43,649 nucleotides of DNA from Bacteroidota bacterium (GTDB lineage: Bacteria; Bacteroidota; Rhodothermia; Rhodothermales; Salinibacteraceae), in NCBI GenBank assembly GCA_009908725.1, contig JAAAOT010000270.1, positions 1-43,649 of the forward strand. Reading direction: 5' to 3'. The stretch's first letter is position 1, and the number at the start of each line of letters is the position of its first letter. Below the pieces are notes generated by a model. That model saw only the letters and a list, made by a program, of their open reading frames with translations, was not told where the DNA came from and did not search any database. Of the stretch, positions 16,833 to 25,054 are shown piece by piece. Made by a program: the position numbers and the translations under genes.

Positions 16833-17621
16833 CTATGCTATGAGCCCTCCGTCGACACCGAGCACAGCGCCTGTAATGAACGATGCGTCGTCGGAGGCGA
16901 GGAACGCGTAGGCGCTGGCGACCTCGTCGGGGGTTCCGAATCGGCGCAGAGGTGTCTTTTGCCGAATGAGCGCGACGATGTGGTCGGGGACGGACTCGAC
17001 CATGCCTGTCTCGACGAATCCCGGTGCCACGGCGTTGACGGTGATCCCCTTCCGGCCGAGCTCGCGGGCCCACGTTTTGGTCATGCCGATGACACCCGCC
17101 TTGGCCGCGACATAATTCGTCTGGCCGAAATTGCCGTATCGTCCCGCGATTGAGGTGGCGTTTAGGATCCGGCCGAATTCTCGCTCTTCCATGTGCGGCA
17201 CCACGGCCTTCGTGCAGTGAAATGTGCCTTTGAGGTTCACGTCGATGACCTCCTCGAAGGCCTCTGCGGTCATCTTTTGCAGCGTAGCGTCGCGGGTGAG
17301 GCCGGCATTGTTAATGAGAATGTCGATCTGTCCGAATCGGTCGATGGACGCCTCGGCGAGAGCTTTCGCATCCTCCACTTGCGCCACGTCCGTTTGGATG
17401 AAGATAGCCTGACCGCCCGAGCCGTCAATGCTGGAGACGGTCTCCGCCCCCCGCTCCGTGTCAAGGTCTGCGATCACGAGGCGCGCACCCTCTCGGGCGA
17501 ACCGTTGTGCCGTTGCTCGGCCAATGCCGTTCGCGCCGCCCGTTATGATCGCCACTCGATCCTTCAGGCGGCCATTCGCTACTGTCTCGGTATTCTCGGA
17601 CGAAGACTCAGATGATGACAT
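16833..17621 (-). CDS. SDR family oxidoreductase (FabG/PhaB-like)
   Basis: A 262-residue classical short-chain dehydrogenase, similar in layout to 3-oxoacyl-ACP or acetoacetyl-CoA reductases. It has the cofactor loop TGGANGIG, a nucleotide-selecting DLDT turn after the second strand (favouring NAD), NNAG, the catalytic Ser in ATSIAGRYG, the Tyr-x-x-x-Lys in NYVAAKAG, and the C-terminal ASFITGAVLGVDGG. I chose the ATG at 17621 (MSSSESS); another ATG at 17651 and the far upstream one at 17726 are possible, and no strong ribosome-binding site decides between them. With the acyl-CoA synthetase 161 bp upstream it could reduce or oxidise an acyl-CoA intermediate. The substrate cannot be read from sequence. 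Confidence 0.88.
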   Translation of the reverse strand: MSSSESSSENTETVANGRLKDRVAIITGGANGIGRATAQRFAREGARLVIADLDTERGAETVSSIDGSGGQAIFIQTDVAQVEDAKALAEASIDRFGQIDILINNAGLTRDATLQKMTAEAFEEVIDVNLKGTFHCTKAVVPHMEEREFGRILNATSIAGRYGNFGQTNYVAAKAGVIGMTKTWARELGRKGITVNAVAPGFVETGMVESVPDHIVALIRQKTPLRRFGTPDEVASAYAFLASDDASFITGAVLGVDGGLIA

Positions 17622-17782
17622 AGGTAAAGAGACATCGTTTGTGAATGGCATACTGGGTACAACCCGGAACGCAGTGCAACCAACAACGCAGGATAGCACG
17701 CGAGGGTGTGCGATCGGCCCGTGCAATCCAGGTGGTAGATCGATCCTGCCGGAAGATTGCCTGGGGTCGCCGTGCAGTGGTG

Positions 17783-19750
17783 TTATTCCTGAATGATGAG
17801 GTTGTAAGGGGTTGTGAAATGTGCGAGCGCATCCCGGACGTTCGACTGGAGGGTATCGGGGGAGATGCGCGGCATTTTCGTCACATGGATCTGCACGTGA
17901 ACGGCTCCGCTGGAGTCGGGCGACACCGCTACGTCGGCCGTTTCGACCCCCTGCGCTTCCGTCACCGCTTCGCGGTATACGTCGGCGATCTCCCTGTGCC
18001 GCAATTCGGGTTTGAATACCTTGCCTACGGCCGTCTGGGGCATGGTATCAACGATGCGCACATGTTTTGGTACGGCAGGTCGCTCCGTCACTCGCGCCTC
18101 CGCATGGGCGAGCAGTTCGTCTTCCGTCGCATGTGCTGCAGGACGAAGCTGGACAAACGCGACCGGCAACTCACCTGCGTATGCATCGGGACGGCCCACT
18201 ACCGCGGCGATCTCGACCGCCGGATGTTCATGAAGTGCCTCCTCGACCTCTTTCGGGTCAAGGTTGTGCCCGCTCCGGATGATGAGGTCCTTCTTTCGCC
18301 CGTCAATCCAGAAGTAGCCGTCCTCGTCCTGGCGACCGAGGTCGCCGGTATTTAGCCACAGGCCGCCGTCGCTGGCCTCTACCCACGCGTCTGCATTGTG
18401 CGCCGCGTCTCGGTACCCCTCGAACACATTTGGACCGCGGATGAGAAGGACGCCGACCTCGCCGGCGTCGCACCAGCGTTGGAAGACACCGTCGTCATCG
18501 AGCAGGGCGACCGCCATCTCCTGGTAAGGCAGCCGAAGCCCAACTGACCCCGGACGGTGCTCCCCGCGGCGCGGCATGACGGACGAGACGCACGTTCCCT
18601 CGGTCAGGCCGTAGCCTTCCAGGATCGGAATTCCTGTCTCGTTCCTGAAGCGTCGGTACACCTCGACCGGTAGCGGCGCAGCTCCGCTGAACGCGAATTC
18701 GACGCTGGAGGCGGCTGCGGCGGAAGAGGGTACGTCCAAGAGTGCGCTAAAGACCGTGGGGACGCCGCTGAACGCTGTCACACCGTAGTGGTCTACGATA
18801 CGCCAGAATTTTGGAATCACGTCCGGGTCACGAAATCCCTTCGGGGTGGCGAGGACAACGCTCGCCCCCTGGCTCCACGGAGCGAGGCCGAGGATGAGGG
18901 CTGCATGTGCGTGGAAGAGGGGGAGCCCGCAGAGAATGGTGGTTTTGCTTCGGACGCCGGCGACGGTGACGCCGGCCCAGGCATCGAAGACTTCGTTCCG
19001 GTGCGTTCGTGCGGCAAGCTTGGGACGCCCCGTTGTACCGCCTGTGTGAAATAGAGAGGCAATATCGTCAGGGTGAATCTGCCGGTCGGAGACTCGCCGA
19101 TCGTTCGGTTGCGCATCGAGATGAGGGTGGAACGGCTCGACGCGGGGCCCTCCCTGCGGCGATGGCGCGGACGCGCGTCCCCACCGCCACAGCTTTACAC
19201 CCGCACGGCGCAGACCCGAGAGGTGCCGTGCCAGGTCCACCTGAAGAATCGTCTCCAGTGACGGCACCTGATTCTGAATGCGTGCCACCTTCTCCCAGAG
19301 GTTCGTGCCAGGAAAGGGGGCGAGCGTAACGAGTACCTTCGTTTCGGCCGCTCGCATGAGGTCGGCAATGGCCTCTGCATCCAGAAGCGGATTGATGGGA
19401 TTCGCAATCCCGGCTGCTTCCGCGCCCCAGAGGACCGCGTGTGTATCAGGAAGGTTGGGCAAGAGGTACGAGACCACGTCTCCACGGCCGACGCCGAGCG
19501 CGTGGAACAGGTTTGCGGCCTGCGTAATGCGGCCGACGAGTTCCTCGAATGAGTAGTCATCGGACCGCTCGTATGCGGCGCCGCGGAGAAAGAATTGGAG
19601 CGCGGTCTTCTCAGGATGCCGTGCGGCGCCCTGGCGGAGCATCGCATAGGTGCTCTCGGGCAAATTGCGCTCACGGAGCGGGACCTGCTCGATCGCCTCC
19701 ACGTCCGCCTGCGTCGCGATGCCCTCCGACAGATTGGTTGCTGTACTCAT
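17783..19750 (-). CDS. AMP-dependent acyl-CoA synthetase/ligase
   Basis: A 655-residue adenylate-forming enzyme that activates a carboxylic acid with ATP and then transfers it to CoA. The P-loop-like motif FHTGGTTGRPK is at about 234-244; EGYGLTEGT is the A5 motif; LNTGDLGRQDEDGYFWIDGRKKDLIIRSGHNLDPKEVEEAL covers the hinge region. The C-terminal catalytic Lys is in TAVGKVFKPEL, at about 577. After it there is an extra tail of about 75 residues not needed for the core fold. The start at 19750 (MSTATNL) avoids a proline-rich extension. The acid is unknown; fatty, aryl or branched acids are all possible. The neighbours (SDR, 3-hydroxyacyl-CoA-dehydrogenase-like, BKACE) fit a beta-oxidation-like route for the activated acid. 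Confidence 0.9.
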   Translation of the reverse strand: MSTATNLSEGIATQADVEAIEQVPLRERNLPESTYAMLRQGAARHPEKTALQFFLRGAAYERSDDYSFEELVGRITQAANLFHALGVGRGDVVSYLLPNLPDTHAVLWGAEAAGIANPINPLLDAEAIADLMRAAETKVLVTLAPFPGTNLWEKVARIQNQVPSLETILQVDLARHLSGLRRAGVKLWRWGRASAPSPQGGPRVEPFHPHLDAQPNDRRVSDRQIHPDDIASLFHTGGTTGRPKLAARTHRNEVFDAWAGVTVAGVRSKTTILCGLPLFHAHAALILGLAPWSQGASVVLATPKGFRDPDVIPKFWRIVDHYGVTAFSGVPTVFSALLDVPSSAAAASSVEFAFSGAAPLPVEVYRRFRNETGIPILEGYGLTEGTCVSSVMPRRGEHRPGSVGLRLPYQEMAVALLDDDGVFQRWCDAGEVGVLLIRGPNVFEGYRDAAHNADAWVEASDGGLWLNTGDLGRQDEDGYFWIDGRKKDLIIRSGHNLDPKEVEEALHEHPAVEIAAVVGRPDAYAGELPVAFVQLRPAAHATEDELLAHAEARVTERPAVPKHVRIVDTMPQTAVGKVFKPELRHREIADVYREAVTEAQGVETADVAVSPDSSGAVHVQIHVTKMPRISPDTLQSNVRDALAHFTTPYNLIIQE

Positions 19751-19852
19751 CGGGTCTCGTGGCCCTGGTGAGGGAGGTGGGATGAATTGCGGCAACACCT
19801 AGGAAGCAGCCTTCCGTGGGCGGATATCGCCTCGGGTCGCATGGAATAGAGG

Positions 19853-21235
19853 CTACGGGCGAGCATCAGACGACGAGGATGTCGGATCTGCAGTTGCGGT
19901 ACTGGTCGTATTGCCTTCCTCCTCCAGGTTCGCAGATGCCATCTCCTCGAGGGTGCCGACGAGCACCTCCAGGTAGCGCGAGAACGTGTCGCCATGGCCG
20001 GCGCCCTCGACCGGGATCAGGGTCGCTGTGTCGACGCCGCGCTCGCGCATGTTTTGCATCGCAACTCGCGCGTTGGCGAATGGGACGATGTTGTCGCCGG
20101 TCCCGTGAACCATGTAGACGGGGGCTTGTGGCGACCACTGGTAGTTCGAGTTTTCTTCGAGGACGCGTACGAGCGCAGAATCTCGTCGGGTCTGAATGCC
20201 CGATCGAAAGTCGGAAGTGAACACCGTCTTCGGGGTTGGCGGCACCGCCACGTCAAAGACGGAGCGTGCTGTGTCGAGGGGCGCGGCGTACGGAGACACG
20301 ACGACATCGGCCCACGACCGGTCGAGGTCCTCATAGTGGTCGAGGTACGTGTCGATGACCCACAGGTAGACGTTTAGAATCTGTTCGCCCGCGTCGCTCT
20401 GGGCCACCCCGAGGTCTTCTGTAGACAGAACCGAAGCCATGAACTCGGGCAGGTGATACACCCCGCTGCCGTTGACGCTTGCCGCAACCCGGAAGGTCGA
20501 GTCGCCACGGGCTTCCATGCGTCGATGCAGCGCCATCGATGTCGAGCCCCCCTGGGAGTAGCCGGTGAGCACCACGTCACCCCGGAGCGGGATGTCCTGC
20601 CGGCCAGCCACCTCCGCGGTTGCTCGCAACAGATTCCATGTTGTCATTGCATGGCTTTCGAGTAGATAATACGGGTGCGGCCGACCCTGGGAGGCGCCAT
20701 AGCCGATATAGTCAGGAGCCGCGACGACGAAACCCTGCGCGGCGAGAAGGCGGCACAGCGCCACCTCGAGAGTACGTTCTGCAAGGTTGGACGGGACCTT
20801 CGTGTCGCCCTCGAACGGGTAGATGGTCCCGTGTTGATAGCTGATCGTCGGAAGTGGACCGTCGGCCTGAGGAACGAAGAGCGCCCCCGATGCCTCGATG
20901 GTTTCCCCGGTCTTGAGGTCCTCGGTTTCATAGACGACGCGGTACGCATCCACATCGTAGGCCGCGCGCTGCTTCAGGGCGACAAACGCTTCCGGGGCCT
21001 GCGCTTTTAGCATGTCGACTGGAATGGTGCCCATCCGTTGGGCTTCCACGAGCGTGGAATCCTGCGACGCATCGTTGCTCGCGCCCGCCGCATCGCCCGG
21101 GTGCGATTCCTTGTCCGATGCGCATCCGGCTGCAAGAACAGCCACTCCAACAAGGCACCAGATGCTCGTCCAGCGAGCGAGACGACGGGCGATGGTGGTG
21201 GCCTTATCCTTTAAAGCCGTCTTCAGTAGAATCAT
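19853..21235 (-). CDS. Lipoprotein alpha/beta hydrolase (secretory lipase-like)
   Basis: A 460-residue predicted lipoprotein hydrolase. The ATG at 21235 gives a basic N-terminus, a hydrophobic run and a lipobox LAAGC with Cys at about 38; the longer frame up to 21370 would bury this signal. The fold shows ISYQHGTIYP (oxyanion region), FVVAAPDYIGYGAS, the nucleophile elbow VVLTGYSQGGSTS (Ser at about 227), the acid in VYMVHGTGDNIVPF and the His in VEGAGHGDTF. This layout is like secreted lipases and esterases that open with a strand-rich lid-bearing domain. It is the first gene of the minus-strand run and is divergent from the PAS-HTH regulator at 21585. It may release the carboxylic acid that the acyl-CoA synthetase, 102 bp downstream, activates. 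Confidence 0.85.
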   Translation of the reverse strand: MILLKTALKDKATTIARRLARWTSIWCLVGVAVLAAGCASDKESHPGDAAGASNDASQDSTLVEAQRMGTIPVDMLKAQAPEAFVALKQRAAYDVDAYRVVYETEDLKTGETIEASGALFVPQADGPLPTISYQHGTIYPFEGDTKVPSNLAERTLEVALCRLLAAQGFVVAAPDYIGYGASQGRPHPYYLLESHAMTTWNLLRATAEVAGRQDIPLRGDVVLTGYSQGGSTSMALHRRMEARGDSTFRVAASVNGSGVYHLPEFMASVLSTEDLGVAQSDAGEQILNVYLWVIDTYLDHYEDLDRSWADVVVSPYAAPLDTARSVFDVAVPPTPKTVFTSDFRSGIQTRRDSALVRVLEENSNYQWSPQAPVYMVHGTGDNIVPFANARVAMQNMRERGVDTATLIPVEGAGHGDTFSRYLEVLVGTLEEMASANLEEEGNTTSTATADPTSSSSDARP

Positions 21236-21584
21236 GTTCACCACAGGTTCTTGGGATGCATTACCGTGCAAATAGAAAAGTACGGCGACCGTAATGACGA
21301 CGAGTGCCGACCGCACGTCGGAATAACTCTGTCTGAGCAATCTGTTAAAATATATACACAGTGTAATCAAAACATCAAGACTCCGTCATGCGCGGTATCC
21401 GATCCTGGGTGCACTTGCCCGTGAACGTGCGCGGCTCCCTCAATCGTTACCCTCCTGAATGTCGTCTATGAGCAGGGATCCATATGCTCGATGACTACGA
21501 GAATCGTCCGGAGCGGGAACAAATCCGCCGGAAAGCTCCTTGCTACGTCGTATTTCACTCTGATTATCGTTTTACAGATCGAAA
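21236..21584. promoter_or_regulatory. Divergent intergenic region between island and regulator
   Basis: This 349-bp gap must hold the promoters of the leftward hydrolase run and the rightward regulator. It contains the AT-rich stretch TGTTAAAATATATACACAGTG (about 21343-21363). Read on the minus strand, part of this gives TTTTAACAGATTG, a one-base-insertion variant of the candidate operator word. No gene of its own is apparent. Confidence 0.5.
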
Positions 21585-21588
21585 ATGG
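21568..21588 (+). promoter_or_regulatory. Candidate autoregulatory site over the regulator start codon
   Basis: TTTTACAGATCGAAA (21570-21584) matches the TonB-receptor upstream motif TTTTACAGAACGTAAA at 13 of its first 15 positions, and the motif runs into the ATG at 21585. A repressor bound here would block its own translation start region. The match is seen; the role is inferred. Confidence 0.45.
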
Positions 21589-22325
21589 ATCCAACGGCCG
21601 TTTCCGAGGCACAATCTGAAGTGTCGGCCGACCGCGTCGACCACATTCTAGAGCACTATGTCACGATTGCCGAGACACTGGGGACGATGCTGGCCCCGAT
21701 CCTGGAGGTTGCTGTTCACGACCTGCGAAAGCCAGGGTCTTCAATCATCGCGATTTACAACGGGCACCTCACCGGGCGTAACGTGGGGGATGGAGCGACG
21801 GACTTAGGTCTCCGCCGCCTGCGAGGAGATGATGTCCCCGACGCGATGGTCGGCTACGCAAATGAAAGTCCGGACGGGACGAAGATGAAGTCGTCCTCCC
21901 TTGCGATCCGAGACGACGAGGGAGCGCTCATCGGCGCATTGTGCCTGAATCTCGATATTTCGTATTTCGAGCAATACGGTAAATTCGTGCAGCGACTGAT
22001 TTCAACGCACGAAAGTATGCACGTCGACGATGGCGAAGATTTCGGCGCGACAAGTCCGGCCGAGGACATTCGGGATGCTATCGACCAGATCTGCCTCTCA
22101 AACGGCTGGATGGGGCGCTCGCTTTCCAATGATCAGAAGCGAACGATTGTCGAATTTCTTTATCGGCAAGGCCATTTCAAGAAGCGGGGTGCGGTGACGA
22201 TCATGGCCGAACAGCTTGGTCTCACGCGCCCCTCAATCTACAATTACAAGAACGACTACGTAGATCGGCGGAAGAACCGGAAAGAAACCGTGGACGCTGA
22301 GAACACAGACTCCAGGACGGATTGA
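21585..22325 (+). CDS. DauR/YheO-type PAS-HTH transcriptional regulator
   Basis: A 246-residue regulator with a YheO-like PAS domain (about 22-140; HDLRKPGSSIIAIYNGHLTGRNVGDGATDLGLRRL and SSSLAIRDDEGALIGALCLNLDIS) and a C-terminal HTH_22-type helix-turn-helix (about 175-228; SNDQKRTIVEFLYRQGHFKKRGAVTIMAEQLGLTRPSIYNY). Relatives include DauR, which controls D-arginine/D-lysine catabolism in Pseudomonas, and YheO of E. coli; the PAS part is thought to sense a small ligand. A highly acidic spacer (HVDDGEDFGATSPAED) joins the domains. It is divergent from the amino-acid/peptide catabolic run, the usual place for a dedicated regulator. The shared motif at 14608 and 21568 supports control of the TonB receptor and of itself. 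The family call is firm, the regulon inferred. Confidence 0.88.
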   Translation: MDPTAVSEAQSEVSADRVDHILEHYVTIAETLGTMLAPILEVAVHDLRKPGSSIIAIYNGHLTGRNVGDGATDLGLRRLRGDDVPDAMVGYANESPDGTKMKSSSLAIRDDEGALIGALCLNLDISYFEQYGKFVQRLISTHESMHVDDGEDFGATSPAEDIRDAIDQICLSNGWMGRSLSNDQKRTIVEFLYRQGHFKKRGAVTIMAEQLGLTRPSIYNYKNDYVDRRKNRKETVDAENTDSRTD

Positions 22326-22358
22326 ATGCTGTGATCACGGGCATGACCTCACCTCCCG

Positions 22359-22390
22359 CCCCACCGTCGCACGGCCGTGCGACGGTGGGG
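22359..22390. repeat. 32-bp perfect palindrome, copy 2
   Basis: A loop-free perfect palindrome, with 16-bp arms (half-arm CCCCACCGTCGCACGG) and centre between 22374 and 22375, identical in sequence to 2297-2328. Beyond a small internal loop, CTCCC (22353-22357) can pair with GGGAG (22393-22397), which lengthens the hairpin. It lies 33 bp past the regulator stop, in the convergent gap with pckA. Confidence 0.9.
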
Positions 22391-22429
22391 GAGGGAGACT
22401 GATCATATCCGACGATCCATGCAACAAAA

Positions 22430-22461
22430 AACGCCCCGCCGACGAGTGTCGGCGAGGCGTT
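22430..22461 (-). terminator. Strong minus-strand intrinsic terminator
   Basis: A 14-bp stem (22430-22443 with 22448-22461, one mismatch) with a 4-base loop is preceded on the plus strand by six A residues, so transcripts coming leftward end in a U-tract. It is 425 bp beyond the pckA stop and beyond a nearer pckA terminator (22807-22843). It may be a backup for pckA, or end an unannotated short transcript. Confidence 0.75.
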
Positions 22462-22462
22462 G

Positions 22463-22806
22463 CATCCCCCCGGCGTCGGATGGTCGCCTGAGTCCCGAAG
22501 GACGACAAGCGAGCCAGTCCGAGCGCCGGTTTCACCCCCTTCGGTGAAAGTCAATGTTGCAGTCGGCCTGCGTCGTGAGGCGTCAGGAGCATGATCCTGA
22601 ACGTCCCCGGGGGCGGTGACGTGACCGATAGCAGACTACGTTGTAGCGTATAGAAAATCTACGGAGATGTAGAGCGACCCGGCCGGTACGTTCGGACGAG
22701 TGGTGCATGCGCCATCGGTGCACGTTGGAGTCCGCGGTCGTGTCGTCACGAGGCGAGCTCGTACCCCGAGGGGGTTCGCACGTCCGCAGAGACCGGACGT
22801 AGACAG
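22463..22806. other. Non-coding gap with small hairpins
   Basis: No credible gene is seen. Three small hairpins lie just upstream (minus sense) of the terminator at 22430: TTTCACC/GGTGAAA (22530-22536 with 22543-22549), GTCC-CGAA-GGAC (22492-22503) and CATCC/GGATG (22463-22467 with 22478-22482). They do not match a riboswitch or RNA family that I recognise. Confidence 0.4.
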
Positions 22807-22843
22807 AAAACGCCCGGCGCCGCCGGTACGGGCAACGCCGGGC
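22807..22843 (-). terminator. pckA intrinsic terminator
   Basis: GCCCGGCG (22812-22819) pairs with CGCCGGGC (22836-22843). On the minus strand the stem is followed by G then TTTT (22807-22810). It lies 44 bp beyond the pckA stop, the expected place. The stem is 8 bp with a structured 16-nt loop. Confidence 0.75.
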
Positions 22844-22886
22844 AGAGACGATCGGTCGGATCGCGGCTCCGTCGTTCGAGCCTTAG

Positions 22887-24485
22887 TCAGACGCTCGCGG
22901 GCTCCAGGGTGGGGCCGGCTGCAGCGATTTCGGCATCGGCAACCTCTTCGTACTGCTTGAAGTGATCCCGGAAGAGTCCGACCAGCTTCTGAGCCTGTTC
23001 GTCATAGGCCTCGACGTCGTCCCACGTCTTGCGCGGCTGCAGAATTTCTGCCGGCACGTTCGGGCAGTCGAGCGGGACGTTGAACCCGAAGACCGGGTCC
23101 TGTGTCATCTCGACGTCCGTCAGTGCGCCATCGTGGATTGCGTCGATGATTGAGCGTGTATGCGGCAGCGGCATCCGGTGCCCGGTTCCGTACGGCCCAC
23201 CGGTGATGCCCGTGTTGACGAGCCACGCCTCCGATCCGTGCTCTCGCATCTTGTCGGCCAGCATCTCCGCGTACACGCTGGGATGCCAGACGAGGAATGC
23301 AGCGCCGAAGGCCGCGCTGAACGTGGCTTTCGGTTCGGTCACGCCCACTTCCGTGCCCGCCACCTTCGCCGTATAGCCGCTGATGAAGTGGTACATCGCC
23401 TGTTCCGGCGTCAGTTTGGCCACAGGCGGCATCACGCCGAACGCATCGTACGTCAGGAAGATGATGTTGTCCGGGTGGTCGCCCATCGCCGGGATTTTCG
23501 CGTTCGGAATGTGCTCCAGCGGGTATGACGCCCGCGTGTTCTGCGTAATCGACGTGTCGGAGTAATCGACCGCACGCGTCTCCGGGTCGACGACGACGTT
23601 TTCCAGGACCGTGCCGTAGCGGATGGCCTGGTAGATCTCCGGCTCCTTCTCCGCCGACAGGTCGATGGCCTTGGCGTAACAGCCTCCCTCGATATTGAAG
23701 ACACCCTCGTCGCTCCAGCAATGCTCGTCGTCGCCGATGAGCATCCGGTTCGGGTCGGCCGAAAGCGTCGTTTTCCCTGTGCCCGACAGCCCGAAGAAGA
23801 GCGACACGTCGCCGTCGTCGCCCTCGTTGGCGGAGCAGTGCATTGACAGCACCCCGCGCTTCGGCATCAGGTAATGCATCACGGTGAAGATGCCCTTTTT
23901 CATTTCCCCGGCGTACTCCGTGCCGAGAATGACCATCTCGCTGTCCTCAAATGAGACGTCGACGCTTGTTTTCGACGTCATATGCTGCGTTTGCCGGTTG
24001 GCGGGAAACTGCCCGGCGTTGTAGATGACGAAGTCCGGCTCGCCAAAGTCTGCCAGCTCCTCCCGCGTCGGGCGGATCAGCATGTTATGCATGAAGAGCG
24101 CATGGTACGGGCGCGAGCAGATGATGCGGGCCTTCAGGCGGTGCTTCGGATCCCACCCGGCAAACCCGTCGATCACGTACAACCGGTCGCGCGTGTTGAG
24201 GTAGTCCTGGGCCCGTTCGCGATTGATCTGGAACGTGTGGGTGTCGATCTCCATGTTGATCGGCCCCCACCAGATGTCGTCCTCACTTTCTGGGTGTCGA
24301 ACGATGCGCTTATCGGCGGGACTGCGGCCCGTCTTTTCGCCGGATTCGATGCGCAGAGCGCCTGTGCTTGTGACGCATGCGGTCGGGTCGCGATGGATGG
24401 CCTCCTCGTAGAGGCGGGCGGTAGAAGCGTTGCGAACGATATCGGTGACATCGATACCGTGGTTGGAAAGGTCAAGGTTGGACAT
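22887..24485 (-). CDS. pckA: Phosphoenolpyruvate carboxykinase (ATP)
   Basis: ATP-dependent PEP carboxykinase decarboxylates and phosphorylates oxaloacetate to PEP, the entry step of gluconeogenesis from TCA-cycle carbon. The 532-residue protein has typical family length. Visible landmarks are TGRSPADKR (substrate Arg, about 52-60), the metal-site Lys/His in [23 protein letters not shown], the P-loop [13 protein letters not shown] (232-244), the kinase-2 motif [24 protein letters not shown], and the adenine-binding [11 protein letters not shown] chose the ATG at 24485 (MSNLDLS); the frame runs on upstream without family similarity. It stands alone, with a terminator at 22807-22843. It is convergent with the regulator gene and has a long leader region. 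It fits growth on amino acids or acetyl units, such as the neighbouring island would supply. Confidence 0.97.
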   Translation of the reverse strand: MSNLDLSNHGIDVTDIVRNASTARLYEEAIHRDPTACVTSTGALRIESGEKTGRSPADKRIVRHPESEDDIWWGPINMEIDTHTFQINRERAQDYLNTRDRLYVIDGFAGWDPKHRLKARIICSRPYHALFMHNMLIRPTREELADFGEPDFVIYNAGQFPANRQTQHMTSKTSVDVSFEDSEMVILGTEYAGEMKKGIFTVMHYLMPKRGVLSMHCSANEGDDGDVSLFFGLSGTGKTTLSADPNRMLIGDDEHCWSDEGVFNIEGGCYAKAIDLSAEKEPEIYQAIRYGTVLENVVVDPETRAVDYSDTSITQNTRASYPLEHIPNAKIPAMGDHPDNIIFLTYDAFGVMPPVAKLTPEQAMYHFISGYTAKVAGTEVGVTEPKATFSAAFGAAFLVWHPSVYAEMLADKMREHGSEAWLVNTGITGGPYGTGHRMPLPHTRSIIDAIHDGALTDVEMTQDPVFGFNVPLDCPNVPAEILQPRKTWDDVEAYDEQAQKLVGLFRDHFKQYEEVADAEIAAAGPTLEPASV

Positions 24486-25054
24486 ATGGAAAACCCTCTT
24501 AGAAAGGGCGCTCAATCCAGAAAGCAAGGTGAGTTGCGGAAGGGGCACCGACGATGAGTACGCATCAGGCGAGGCGTCGTGGGACCGCTGTCGGAGCAAG
24601 GCGACCGCGGGATATCGGTAACGAACATAATACTTGGCTGGCACGGTGTCCACTAGTCCGCGATGCCCGTGGGCGAGCCCGGTAAGCGGTGCAATAGCAA
24701 TATGCGGCCCCGACGGGAAGGTCGGCATCGGTTGGCACACGGTACATCGTGTGGGGTCAAGCCCTACAGTGGAGAGTCTAAAATGCGGGGGGAAGTGTCA
24801 AGGGGCAGGGCGAGATGCGACGTGCGAATTTCGAGCATGGACGTTCGAATCGCGGCGTTCGAAGAAGGATCGCATTGCTGCTGTTCGGCCGACGATCGTT
24901 CGGGCCACGATCGTTCGGGCGATTACCGTTCGGCCTGCGCACGTGTGTCGGCGACCGTCATCGTGCCGGTCGCGGTTCGCCCCCGGGTTTCGGGCGCGTA
25001 CATCATCTCGGCTTCGGCCGGCGGATGCGTGTACGTGCCGCGGGTAGTTGCAAT
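24486..25054. other. pckA upstream region without a gene
   Basis: This 569-bp gap between the ROK kinase stop and the pckA start contains no gene I can support. Open frames on the plus strand here overlap the kinase gene and are low-complexity. The pckA promoter must lie in it; GAGGG about 12 bp before the start may serve as ribosome-binding site. A block of 15-bp tandem repeats is listed separately. Confidence 0.6.
24876..24935. repeat. Four 15-bp tandem repeats
   Basis: Four units of 15 bp share the phase-locked word GTTCGGsC. Units 2 and 3 (24891-24905, 24906-24920) are nearly identical (nACGATCGTTCGGGC); units 1 and 4 are diverged. They lie 390-450 bp upstream of pckA and 120 bp past the ROK gene. 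Direct repeats of this size may be protein-binding sites or slippage products. Confidence 0.7.

Noticed and set aside
22222-22554. Minus-strand open frame over the regulator end and palindrome
   Set aside because: It crosses the palindrome and the terminator hairpin and overlaps the regulator gene, and its translation has no recognisable fold.
22463-22560. Riboswitch (SAM or cobalamin type) read on the minus strand
   Set aside because: A GGTGAAACCGG segment recalls riboswitch cores, but none of the other conserved elements are present and no target gene follows on that strand.
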